NCBI GenBank assembly: GCA_025435555.1
Contig: JAIWWG010000185.1
Coordinates: 1 to 22,862 of the forward strand
Length of the DNA: 22,862 bases
Direction of reading: 5' to 3'
From: Chytriomyces cf. hyalinus JEL632
Lineage: Eukaryota; Chytridiomycota; Chytridiomycetes; Chytridiales; Chytriomycetaceae
Shown one piece after another: positions 12,256-20,324 of this stretch. The first letter of the stretch is position 1, and every line of letters starts with the position of its first letter. Below the pieces are notes generated by a model. That model did not search any database, was not told the origin of the DNA, and worked only from the letters and a program-made list of their open reading frames with translations. The translations under genes and the position numbers were made by a program.

Positions 12256-12275
12256 CCCCCCCCCCCCCCCCCCCC
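12256..12275 (+). repeat. C20 homopolymer inside ORF2 of LINE B
   Basis: Twenty consecutive C residues encode a proline run between the RT thumb and the CCHC finger. Such a tract is prone to slippage and to assembly error, so its length and the local frame are uncertain. Confidence 0.9.
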
Positions 12276-12937
12276 ACTTGTGACTCATGTGGATGCTAAA
12301 TGGATTGATTTTCGACAGCAACCACTGGTTCCCCCACCTCCAGCTGAAGTTCCGTTCCGGTACCCTCCGAAGCCAAAACAAGCGCTGTCTGACAATGCTC
12401 GCAAGAAGCTGCGCAAGGAATCCATCGTCAACCTGGACAACAACCTGGACACCATTGCTGGCGCAATCCAAGTCGAAACCAAAGACCCAGTCCGGCCGTA
12501 TCTGACTGCCTGCAAGGGAATTGACCGCAAGACACGCAACAACATCCTTCGCTGGACTCTTGGTGCCGTCACCCGACACGAACCGTGCCTCAAGTGCAAC
12601 GACGTACTGACCCGATCCCATGCTGCTGACTGTTCTGGTGCCACTGCTCTCCTGCGCATCAACGGACACTTGCACCTCCTGCCGGCCGAATGACCTGGCT
12701 TGATACGATCCTGAATGAAGTCCGGAATACACCGCCCTGAAATCGACATACACGAAGTCTCTCTGCGTAGCTCTCATCTACACCGAATGTCGCCACCTCC
12801 AACAGCAAGCCAATGGCTACTGGGCCGAGCCAGATGCACCCGCACGACCACTGCCGCCTCGAAGACCGCGAAATCGCATACCTCAACCCGGGGGAGCCCC
12901 GCTTGGGCGACCACGGCAAAACCCGGAGCCTGGATAA

Positions 12938-13109
12938 TCAACCGTCAAGCCCGAACTGACCATACATATCTTATTACCTTTACCGATCATCTGTTTTCTT
13001 AACATTTCCGCACTTACTTCTGATTCTTTGGAGTTCTGAACTTTTTTTGAGTGATTTTTGCTATCTTTCAACCCCGCACTTGTGTTACTGTGTAACTTGA
13101 TTAAAAGAA
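12938..13109 (+). other. LINE B 3' UTR
   Basis: This is a T-rich, non-coding stretch after the ORF2 stop. It runs into the actgaaaacg junction sequence. No gene or RNA is seen. Confidence 0.45.
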
Positions 13110-13132
13110 ACTGAAAACGTTAGGGTTAGGGG
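13110..13132 (+). repeat. LINE junction 19-mer with TTAGGGTTAGGGG
   Basis: The first 19 bases equal 2253-2271, and the telomere-type tract here is longer (13120-13132). It separates the 3' end of LINE B from the 5' leader of LINE D. Confidence 0.65.
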
Positions 13133-13290
13133 AAAGGTTAAGGAAAAACGCGTGCGGTGCTGGAAAATAGTCCAACAGCCCACCAACAACAGCAACAGCT
13201 ACAGCAACGTCAGACAGTGCTCTCAGTCCCGGCACTCTACTCAGGAACATCTAGGAAGCACATTGGTGCTCTTTCTGGATCAAAGCAACG

Positions 13291-13336
13291 GTAAGTGAGT
13301 GAGTTGTTGTTTACTAACTTCACACTCTCTACACAG
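13291..13336 (+). other. Intron-like sequence 1 in LINE D, 46 nt
   Basis: It has a GTAAGT donor, TACTAAC branch consensus and CACAG acceptor, all conserved with copy C and with a single base change. The 13133-13290 leader upstream matches 2272-2429. Confidence 0.65.
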
Positions 13337-13604
13337 ACTCTCTCAAATCGAGTCGGATCGATCTCAAACCACTCTGGTTGTGATCGCCGGCATCGAAAAC
13401 CTTGTATCTGCGACAAAGGCGGCTGCCTACTGTCGCGCGTTCTCGTTCTTTGTTGGTGTTGTTGTGTGCCGTCAAAGTACACAATCACCAACCAACTCAA
13501 TCAAAAACCGTCGGACACGCTTCAAATCACAGGAGCACAGTCTCGGACCTATCAAAACAATCGACGGCGGTGATCACGGCGTTGTATCGATTTTGAGAGC
13601 GCCG

Positions 13605-13652
13605 GTGAGTGTTCTTTATTTCCTTACAACTCAACACCCCCTCTCTCCACAG
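13605..13652 (+). other. Intron-like sequence 2 in LINE D, 48 nt
   Basis: It is identical to 2745-2792 of copy C, while the flanking exons have several differences. It is phase 0 with no in-frame stop, as in C. Confidence 0.6.
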
Positions 13653-15915
13653 GCGACAGTCCCCCAGACCTGGGATTTACTGTCTGACCCCTCCGCGGTA
13701 CCCGAATCCAACCGAGCTTTCGAAAACCGGCTGCCACGTTCGCTTCGCGCGCGGCTGGTTCTTCTTTTGTTTTTTTTGTCCGGACAGTCCGGACTTTGCA
13801 ACAAAAGTGTCCAGCGGCGAACAATACGCACAGGCTGAGAAAGACCTGTGGAAACTCGCACAAGGCGTTTATTCTGTTTCATCTGTGGCAAAGAGAAGCT
13901 CTCAGCCGGCGGAACAGGAAACCCCAACGCGCTTGGAGTCCGAAGCACATCGCTTTGCTGTCGACACAATCCTACTTGTTCCAGACCACGCCTCCTCAGA
14001 TTCTGCCTGAACCTGGGAAGTGATCCAGAACTTCAGGACATTGTCGAAAAAGCTAAAGAAGTTCACCAACTTTACTTAGATCTTCTCGCAGAGCGGAAAA
14101 TGGCACCGAAAACCACAACGCTTCCAGCTAAGAATCAAAAAGCAATTACATCATGCTTTCCATCGACACTCACCCAAAACACAGGTACTTCATCGTCACA
14201 AGGAGTACCATGCACACAATCGCAATCCTCTGAGTTTGGAGTCCCCGACTCCCTGGACCCAGACGCTGTGTTGGTCAATGCCACACAGACGTCGAAACTT
14301 GATTCACAGGAGATCATTCTCGCACCGGACTCTCAGATTCTAGACTTTGATGCAGCAATTGACTCCGCAATCGAATCGCAAACCTCAACGATGGTGTCAA
14401 AAACGCCATCACGTAAACGCGCACGACCCGTATCGACACCATCACCTGCCCAGGCGCCACCATCGGCGGCCATGTCAGACATGGATTTTGACTTTGATAA
14501 TCGTCCAGCGAGTCCAACTCCAGCCACAGGCATGGAATCACTCGTGGATGAACGTGATGGAGGCGACCACCAGGCCACCGAAATCGCGGTGCTGTCAAGC
14601 ATTCTTGGGATCGATGAAGCTAAGGCTGAAAAACTTAACGATTTTTTCAACTTAAAAAACTCTAAAGTCAAAAAGGATATTACAGATGCATTGAAAAAGG
14701 AGATCAAAAAGAAAGACGCCCTGATTAAACAGCAGGAGCGCCGCATTGCTGAACTGGAGGCACTGCTGGAGTCTCGTGTAACTCCCAGTGACCGCGACAT
14801 TGTATCCAGACCACCACCCCCACCGCAGCCATCAGCACAGCAGATGCAGCCACGTGGACTGACAAAGGGACGTGGCGGTGGAGTGGCAAGACGTTCACGA
14901 TCAAAGAGTGCTGTTGTTGGCACTTACGCTGCTGCGGCAGCAAAGTCGGTCGTGGGAGTTGCTGAAGACGGAAAAGTGGCGGAACGCGAAAACGCGCGTG
15001 CAGCCTCGAAACCAAGGCAGCAGCAACATCAACGTCAGCCAGCTCAGCCACCAAAGCGCCTGAACTTCGAACAGAAGTCCAGAGTGAAAAAATTGGATCG
15101 TATCGCGAACGCTCAAACAGCAACAGGCGAAGACTTCCTGGCACACCTGAAACGCGTCCAGGAAGCCCGAGCCAATCCCACCTCTGAGCAGACCACCCGG
15201 GCGAGTGTTTCTTATAAAAACATTTTTATTGAAAACCCGCTCGGTAACAGCACGGATCTTGTTACAGATCCATTCTTCAAAATCCGGTCGATTTTGTTTG
15301 ATATCTACAAAGTCCCACGTACAGTTCGGGAGATTTCATTTGTTGGTATCAAAAAGTCGGTGCTGGAAATTTTCGTCAAAGACTCGGATCTGGAGGAAGC
15401 AATCAACGCCTTGTCCAATCCGGGGAGTGGTCTTCCAACTCTCTTTATTACGACTAACCTTCTCGACACCCCCAACACAGAAGACTGGAGCACGCAAATC
15501 CAGCAAGAGTCGAACGGTCGGTGATCTTGCGTCGTGGCATCATGCTTGAACGCGCAATGCGTCAAGGCATCACAGTGATGCAGGAGATTGCACGGTCTAA
15601 CGTGGACGAGTACATGGCCTTCCAAATTGAGGCCTGTGCTTGCCACATTTATTTCGAAAATAACTTGAATTTCGAGTATCCAAATTCAATTAACCGCGAC
15701 AACTTTCTTGAGAGAAAATCCCAAGCACAGGAGCGCTTACCAAGCACACCGGAACGGATGCCGTACCCAATCGAGATCCCACCCAAGCGAGTTGGAGCGC
15801 ACCAACTCTCACACGGGGAGCTTATGGCGCAAGCCAGAAACTTTCACCGTGCGAGTCTCAAAGTGCGACTCTTCCGCAAGATTTGGAACCTTAGCGTTGA
15901 ATCTGGGGAGTCGCA

Positions 15916-15919
15916 ATGA
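15916..15919 (+). promoter_or_regulatory. ATGA stop-start overlap, ORF1/ORF2 of LINE D
   Basis: The ORF1 stop TGA (15917-15919) overlaps the ORF2 start ATG (15916-15918). This fixes the ORF2 start and suggests coupled reinitiation. Confidence 0.65.
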
Positions 15920-17672
15920 TTAACACAACCTTTGCATTATTAAATATTAACAAAAACCTCATAGGCTCAAAAGCTTTGGAGATCAACCACCTTATTACTA
16001 ACTTATCAATTGATTATATAGCACTAACTGAACACACTCTAGGTACCAGAGATACATGTCCCATCCGGGGCGTTATCTCTGAATCACGCGGCGAATCGCC
16101 GAATTTATATAAAGGGGGGTGCGACGGTGTGCTGATTGCACACACGAATGACCGCCTCACCACCAAATCTGTCGCCGAACATGAGGAAGGCCACTGGTGT
16201 GCCTCGTTGATTGGCGACATTGTCGTTATTGTTGCTTATCTGGCCCCACGTCTTGGGGCACTTGAACTAACTTTATTCGATGACTTTCTTCTCTCCATCG
16301 ACCAGCTGTATCCAAATGCGCCAAAGATTCTGATGGGCGACTTCAATGCACGTGATCGCCAGTTTGGTGACCATGCGGACTGCAGTGACCCTGTTCGGAA
16401 AGACTGGATTCGGAACTTGGCTAACGAAGGATACTGGAGCTACGTCAAACCTACCTCTGGGAAATGGACGTCTGTCACGGAAACAGGTCATGGAATCCCT
16501 GACCTTGTTTTTGTTAATGATATTGGTAAAAACCGGATTTCGAACTTACAGGTGCTCGAACATGACACAACTGTCATGTCGGACCACCGACCAATCATCT
16601 TCACTGTGTCATTCCCGGATGGCATTGAGAAGCCCCCATTCACACGCACCAACATCAGAAAACTGAGCGAGAAGCGCAACGACTTTATTACGACATTGGT
16701 TCCTGGTATCGAAGCCCTCGAGGGTCAGATCAACACCGAACTTGCCCGAATCGACGCCAAACGACGGGAAAATGAGGCACTTACGTGGGAAACGCGTCGA
16801 AACATCGCGGAAAAATTTGCGACCGCGATTTCGACACTTTTGGTGGATGCGGGACAATCAGCAGCAGGAGTTATTCGATTCCGAGGCGGTTGTATCCATG
16901 CACCAATGCGCGAGTCTCACGTTGATCAGCTCAAACCCATCGTACTTGAAGCCACCAAACGTGCTTCAGAGAGTGTTGTTGGATCCATCGGTCATGCAGT
17001 CTTGTGGGCACGCGCTCGAAAATGGAAAGTCGTCTTGAAACGTGCAGAATTACGCTCACACAAACGCCTTTTCAACAAAACTGCAGATGAACGTCTTTAC
17101 GATCCAGCCAGGGAAGCTAAGAGAATCGCGAATGCAAGACATAGACGGAATCGGTCCCACTGTGGTTTGGATCCGGACAATATGGACAACCACATGGCCC
17201 ACTTTGCTACCACCTTCGGCGCACCACCCACAGGAACAGATCAGCCGGATGCAGCTTCGATGGACGCTACAGATCCAGCCCAACCGCTGGTCCCCCTCCC
17301 CTATGTTTCCGTATCCCCTCTCTTCTCTGAACATGACGTCGAGGAAGTCATGCGCTGTCAACCACGGGGGAAAGCCACCGGCGACGACACGGTGTACGGG
17401 GAAATGCTGGCCTATGCTGAGGAGCTACGGGAAATGATGTGCCAGTTTTTCCGACTGTTGGTGATACTGCGTGTAACGCCACCACAGTGGGGAACAGCAA
17501 ACGTGGCGCTGGTGTGGAAAAACAAAGGAGACAGGATGGACGTTGCCAACTACCGTCCCATCTCCCTCATTTCGCGTTTACGGATGACCTTTGAGGGTTG
17601 TCTACGGCCAAAAGTCATGGTACTTACTCATAGGATGCTTGACGTTGCCCAGGGTGGTTTCCGGCCACAGCG

Positions 17673-17918
17673 GTTATCAATTAAAATCAATATCCCCACA
17701 GTGGGTAAGGTTATTGATTAATTGCTTGACTGGCTGGACATATTAGTCATACAAAAGTAGCAATAGAATACTTTTCCAAGTTGATTTCTATTTCTTCTTC
17801 TTCTGCTTATTTCTCTATAAAGATCAGAAGATAACTGCATGAAGTTGACAGCAGTGTGGGTTGAACCAGTGACCTGTGGGTCTTTGGTCGCGAACCTTAA
17901 CAACTAAGCCAGAATCAT
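17673..17918 (-). mobile_element. tRNA-derived SINE-like unit
   Basis: Read on the minus strand, TGGCTTAGTTGTTAAGG (17911-17895) matches a pol III A box and GGTTCAACCC (17867-17858) a B box. Their starts are 44 bases apart, as in a tRNA. The T stem does not pair well and no clean anticodon stem forms, so it is not a working tRNA. A roughly 130-base body, a hairpin (17719-17685) and an ATTGAT-type tail follow, ending where LINE D breaks off. It could instead be a tRNA pseudogene. The 5' limit is approximate. Confidence 0.5.
17685..17719 (-). repeat. Hairpin at the SINE-like 3' end
   Basis: AATCAATA (17685-17692) pairs with TATTGATT (17712-17719), and inside it CCCAC-A-GTGGG (17695-17705) forms a second perfect stem. 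In a SINE transcript this would be a stem-loop next to the 3' tail. Confidence 0.6.
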
Positions 17919-18250
17919 ATAAATTCCAAACAATTACTTTCAACCATATTTATGCTTGATCAGAGCAAGAATAGTTGAAATCATGTAGTGGAATAAGCTA
18001 TTGTCATCTACAAGTCTGCACCCTTTATAGAATACGAGTATTCGTGTATTCATTCCTTGTTATAGTATCAACTAGACGTTCACCTTACTCAATGTCATAA
18101 TTCATGCCCATATGTATTGAGGTTGGTGGAATGGTGAGGTGCGTGACTCTTCTTTATCTGCAGTAGAGAATAAGAGATGAATCAGGGAGAATTAACCTTT
18201 ATTGAAGTAAACAGTGCTCCATCACTTGAGACTGATATTCAACAATTTTA
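17919..18250. other. AT-rich unassigned spacer
   Basis: I find no open frame, domain or RNA here. Base composition is clearly more AT-rich than in the LINEs. A small palindrome GAATACGAGTATTC lies at about 18028-18042. Part of this may belong to the copia LTR, whose left edge I cannot define. Confidence 0.4.
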
Positions 18251-18314
18251 TGCAGTTTTGGGTGGCACATTGGTTGTCATGCATCCGGACCGGAAAGGAA
18301 TGTTTCCGACGTAG

Positions 18315-18460
18315 AAACGAGGGTTACTGGTGTAAAAACGAGGGTTACAGGCGAAATTGCGCAATCCACCAATCAGAAGGGATCAGAAGAGCAAGAATCG
18401 TGGGACATGAGGGCATGCACTGGGGCACGCTGCTGAACAGCCTGGAAAAGGGATATAAGA
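18315..18460 (+). promoter_or_regulatory. Copia U3-type promoter region
   Basis: A 13-bp direct repeat aaacgagggttac (18315-18327 and 18336-18348) is followed by a CCAAT motif (18369-18376) and a TATA-like tataaga (18454-18460). The CCAAT-to-TATA spacing of about 85 bases is reasonable for a pol II promoter. Activity is inferred. Confidence 0.5.
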
Positions 18461-18487
18461 AGGAGTTTTGTTTTAGTTTTTCTCTTT

Positions 18488-18601
18488 AAGTTGTTATCTC
18501 TGATCTGGCTGTGCACACAACTAACAGTTGCTGTGTTTAAGGTATTAAAGAAGTTGTTATCTCTGATCTGGCTGTGCACACAACTAACAGTTGCTGTGTT
18601 T
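18488..18601 (+). repeat. Tandem repeat, two 51-bp copies with 63-bp period
   Basis: 18488-18538 and 18551-18601 are identical over 51 bases (aagttgttatctctgatctg at the start, gttgctgtgttt at the end) and are separated by 12 bases. They lie just downstream of the TATA-like box, so they would fall in the R/U5 part of the LTR. Confidence 0.9.
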
Positions 18602-18636
18602 TAGTTTGGTAGAAAGGCCTCATAGAAATTCAAACA

Positions 18637-18649
18637 CGTTATCAGCACC
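18637..18649 (+). other. Copia primer binding site, internal initiator-tRNA type
   Basis: cgttatcagcacc lies between the LTR-like sequence and gag. It resembles the GTTATCAGCAC-type primer sites known in some copia lineages, thought to pair with an internal half of initiator tRNA-Met. The match is from memory of the family, not from an alignment. Confidence 0.5.
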
Positions 18650-18699
18650 AGCTGGCCTCATCTACCGTTCCAAACACCTGTTAAACGCAGTCCTGAGCA

Positions 18700-19534
18700 A
18701 TGTCTGACTCCGACGGTGCCTACAAATCGATCCCTGACGTTGATGCTACGCTGGCAAAGTAGCTTGTCTTCAAACTGAAGTTCAGGACCTGCTTGGAGGG
18801 CAGAGATCTTCTGTACATCATTGACAGAACTGCTGCAGAGGATAATATTGCTCCTACGAAGGAAACCGACGCTGCCAGGACACTCAGATTGGAACAACTA
18901 CGTGATAGACGAAAGAAGGATGCCCTGGTTCGATCCCACTTGATCAGCAAAATCGATTCATCAGTCCTGGGTCTTATTGGGGATCTACCAACTGCCAAGG
19001 AAATGTTCGATGCTCTGGGAGCTCAATTCAATCTGTCTACTGCTTCAACTTCAATGGCTCTTCTCAAATGGCTTCTGGAAACAAAATTCCGACCGGGAGA
19101 AGACATGTCAAAGCACCTGGCTTTGATGATTGACACTGCCAACATGATTAAGGCAGGAAATGCATTCACAATCGATAAACTGCTCATTGTGAGCATTCTG
19201 ATGTCACTAAAGATTTCACGCTGGAGATATCAAAAGACGGCTACTGGAACGTGCTACTGAGGTTGGCAAGGGCAAGTCCAGGAAACCGCATTCTGAGACT
19301 CCTACCGCATTTTACGTCGGTAGCAAACCTGGTAGTGGCAGGAAATGCTTTGCATGCAGTAAAGCAAACCATTACATCAAGGACTGTCGGAACAAGGCTG
19401 CTGTTGACCGTTACAAGTCCGAAAGAGCCAAGAAAGACTCTGGCAGAGAGTCTGGTTCAGGTGCCAACAAGGAAACAGGGAACTACGCGTTTTCAGCGTT
19501 CTCTGTGGAACAATCAGACCAAGAAGCGGGTGTC
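18700..19534 (+). pseudogene. Copia gag, with early stop and frameshift
   Basis: ATG 18700 opens 20 codons (MSDSDGAYKSIPDVDATLAK) before TAG 18760-18762. The same frame then continues through a typical copia capsid-like region (LVRSHLISKIDSS, AKEMFDALGAQF) to about 19205. One frame change later it reads RRLLERATE and a zinc knuckle CFACSKANHYIKDC (19346-19387, CX2CX4HX4C), then a Ser/Gly-rich linker. It ends where the inserted TIR element starts, in the codons for QEAGV. Gag packages the element RNA into virus-like particles in intact relatives. The early stop and the shift mean this copy is inactive. Confidence 0.85.
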
Positions 19535-19595
19535 CTTTTTAGCTTGCTGTAAAGCTAGAGCAATTTTTCTCCGTAACACTTTTTTTCCCGCCGCT

Positions 19596-19662
19596 ACAGG
19601 AAACACGCTAGCTTCCTGACACAGGAGGATCACTTATTGTTCCTGCTGTGACAGGAAACACG
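19596..19662 (+). repeat. Subterminal CAGGAA/TTCCTG repeats of the TIR insertion
   Basis: acaggaaacacg occurs at 19596-19607 and 19651-19662. Between them are TTCCTG and CAGGA motifs in both orientations, including TTCCTG-N6-CAGGAA. Dense subterminal motifs of this kind often bind transposase; that role is inferred. Confidence 0.55.
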
Positions 19663-19840
19663 GGAGTTTCTGTGCCAACTGAAGTATTTTCGTACTTCAA
19701 GTTCTGTATAATAAACACCAGTTCAAAAACCAAATACATCCCATTATCCCCATCCTCAGTAATTCATGATTGCCTTTACAAAACTGCTGAACGGCAATGC
19801 ACCATTGCCCTTCACAGAATTTTATCTGCTATTGTATCCG

Positions 19841-20293
19841 GCGTTTTGAAAGATGGCAGATTCTGTTACGGAACCTGCGTTTTAAAAAACGGCAGATTCC
19901 GTTAAGTGAACCTTTAAAACGCGGGTTCCCTCAACAGAATCTGCGGTTTTTTACCCGCGTAAGTGTTGGACAGGTGCAGTTAACACAGATTTCTGTGACC
20001 GGACAGGCGCAGTCTTCTTGATTGTTTAATTTGAGGTAGAAATCCTGGAGGAAACCACGGATGAACTTGTGCCAGCGTCACTAGACCACTTGTAAGTTTG
20101 AAACATCAGGGTTTACGAGGGCACACTATGAATCCGTCGAACTCTGGTTGTATGAATGCACTCTAAAAACAGGAAAAAAAATGGGACAGAATCGGGACAG
20201 AATCGGGACATAAACGGGACACGAAAAAAGTGGGCGAGGACATTTATATGAAATCTGCTGTAAGGGAACCCGCGCGTTTTTAAAGACGGCGGA
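19841..20293. repeat. Family of about 37-bp GCGTTTT...GGCAGATTC units, partly inverted
   Basis: Unit 1 (19841-19876) and unit 2 (19877-19913) are tandem. A third copy is inverted at about 19916-19958, and a fourth in direct orientation lies at about 20251-20293. Units 2 and 3 could pair as a hairpin with a stem near 30 bp around the loop tttaaaacgcg. Core motifs are GCGTTTT, GGCAGATTC and GGAACC. Confidence 0.7.
20183..20222 (+). repeat. 11-bp tandem repeat gggacagaatc
   Basis: The unit gggacagaatc occurs twice exactly, followed by a variant gggacataaac and a partial gggacac. Confidence 0.85.
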
Positions 20294-20324
20294 TGGGATT
20301 GTCCACCGAGCATGGCTGATATTT

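Larger units (their letters stand above)
9126..12937 (+). pseudogene. LINE ORF2 polyprotein (copy B): endonuclease-RT-CCHC, few frameshifts
   Basis: ATG 9126 begins MIKIAFSNLNGLSG, an EEP-endonuclease N terminus. A shift near 9185 moves it to the long frame 9223-10848, which has MVETWLS, YIPPS, GDLNAR, GRGIPDVV and SDHRPL. A Ser/Pro-rich linker with an internal duplication (9895-10331) and a coiled-coil-like stretch follow. Two shifts, about 10830 and 10950, lead into the RT frame up to about 12060: NYRPIALTS, GGFRPGRSS, motif A LLDIKAAYD (catalytic Asp codon at 11304), GLLQGATLSP and FADD (11604-11615). After one more shift come the thumb, a proline run from a C20 tract, a CX2CX7HX3C finger (12586-12633) and a Pro/Arg-rich tail ending at TAA 12935-12937, with further shifts after 12690. 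Visible catalytic residues are intact, but the ORF is broken. Confidence 0.85.
9070..13109 (+). mobile_element. LINE copy B: 5'-truncated element of a second family
   Basis: This copy carries ORF2 and a 3' UTR but no recognisable ORF1. Its endonuclease and RT differ strongly from those of C and D while keeping the same domain order, so it is a separate family. It ends at the junction 19-mer ahead of LINE D. The 5' limit is approximate. Confidence 0.75.
13337..15919 (+). pseudogene. LINE ORF1 protein (copy D), two clear frameshifts
   Basis: The upstream exon (13337-13604) has one frame open throughout, but its coding status is uncertain. After the second intron-like segment, the frame reading SSGEQYAQAEKDLWKLAQG is broken by a one-base deletion near 13866 relative to copy C. 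From there the frame is open to 15524. It shows C-X24-C-X5-C-X8-C with CSRPRLLRFC, a basic SRKRARP motif (nuclear-localisation-like), a Lys/Glu-rich coiled coil (about 14600-14780), a Gly/Arg region, and the conserved core NIFIENPLGNSTDLVTDPF with REISFVGIKKSVLEIF, RRM-like in pattern. A further one-base shift near 15520 leads into the last segment (LRRGIMLERAMRQG to LSVESGESQ), ending at TGA 15917-15919. A GTG at 13848 is not a credible eukaryotic start. The expected role is binding element RNA. Confidence 0.8.
13133..17672 (+). mobile_element. LINE copy D: youngest copy, 3'-truncated in the RT
   Basis: It aligns with LINE C from the leader onward but has far fewer indels: ORF2 is uninterrupted to the breakpoint and ORF1 has only two late frame breaks. 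Similarity stops at about 17672, after GGFRPQR of the RT. The continuation is not found elsewhere in the window. Confidence 0.85.
15916..17721 (+). pseudogene. LINE ORF2 polyprotein (copy D), truncated in RT and fused to foreign tail
   Basis: The 601-codon open frame begins with an EEP/APE-type endonuclease. Visible active-site motifs are LNIN (residues 9-12), Glu39 in LTEHTL, GDFNAR (141-146), HGIPDLVFV with Asp196, and SDH (222-224). These look intact. A basic, Arg-rich linker (WARARKWKV, RHRRNRSHCG) leads to the RT N-terminal blocks: PPQWGTANVALVWKNKGD, NYRPISLIS and GGFRPQR near residue 585. The last 15 or so codons come from the adjoining AT-rich sequence, so the palm with FADD, the thumb and the CCHC finger are missing. 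It could supply an endonuclease but not reverse transcription. The start is fixed by the ATGA overlap and by match to copy C. Confidence 0.88.

Noticed and set aside
12175-12777. 200-codon minus-strand open frame
   Set aside because: Antisense to the C terminus of LINE B ORF2, where the plus strand has a clear CCHC finger; the frame includes glycines from the C20 run.
13848-13850. GTG as ORF1 start of LINE D
   Set aside because: It lies inside the conserved LWKLAQG block and follows from a one-base deletion; a eukaryotic ORF would not start here.
14333-14923. 196-codon minus-strand open frame
   Set aside because: Antisense to the well-supported ORF1 of LINE D and of low-complexity composition.
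17858-17911. A functional tRNA gene
   Set aside because: A and B boxes are present, but the T stem and anticodon stem do not pair, and no anticodon can be read; scored as SINE-like or tRNA pseudogene.
18028-18042. Palindrome GAATACGAGTATTC
   Set aside because: Short and AT-rich; expected by chance in this composition.
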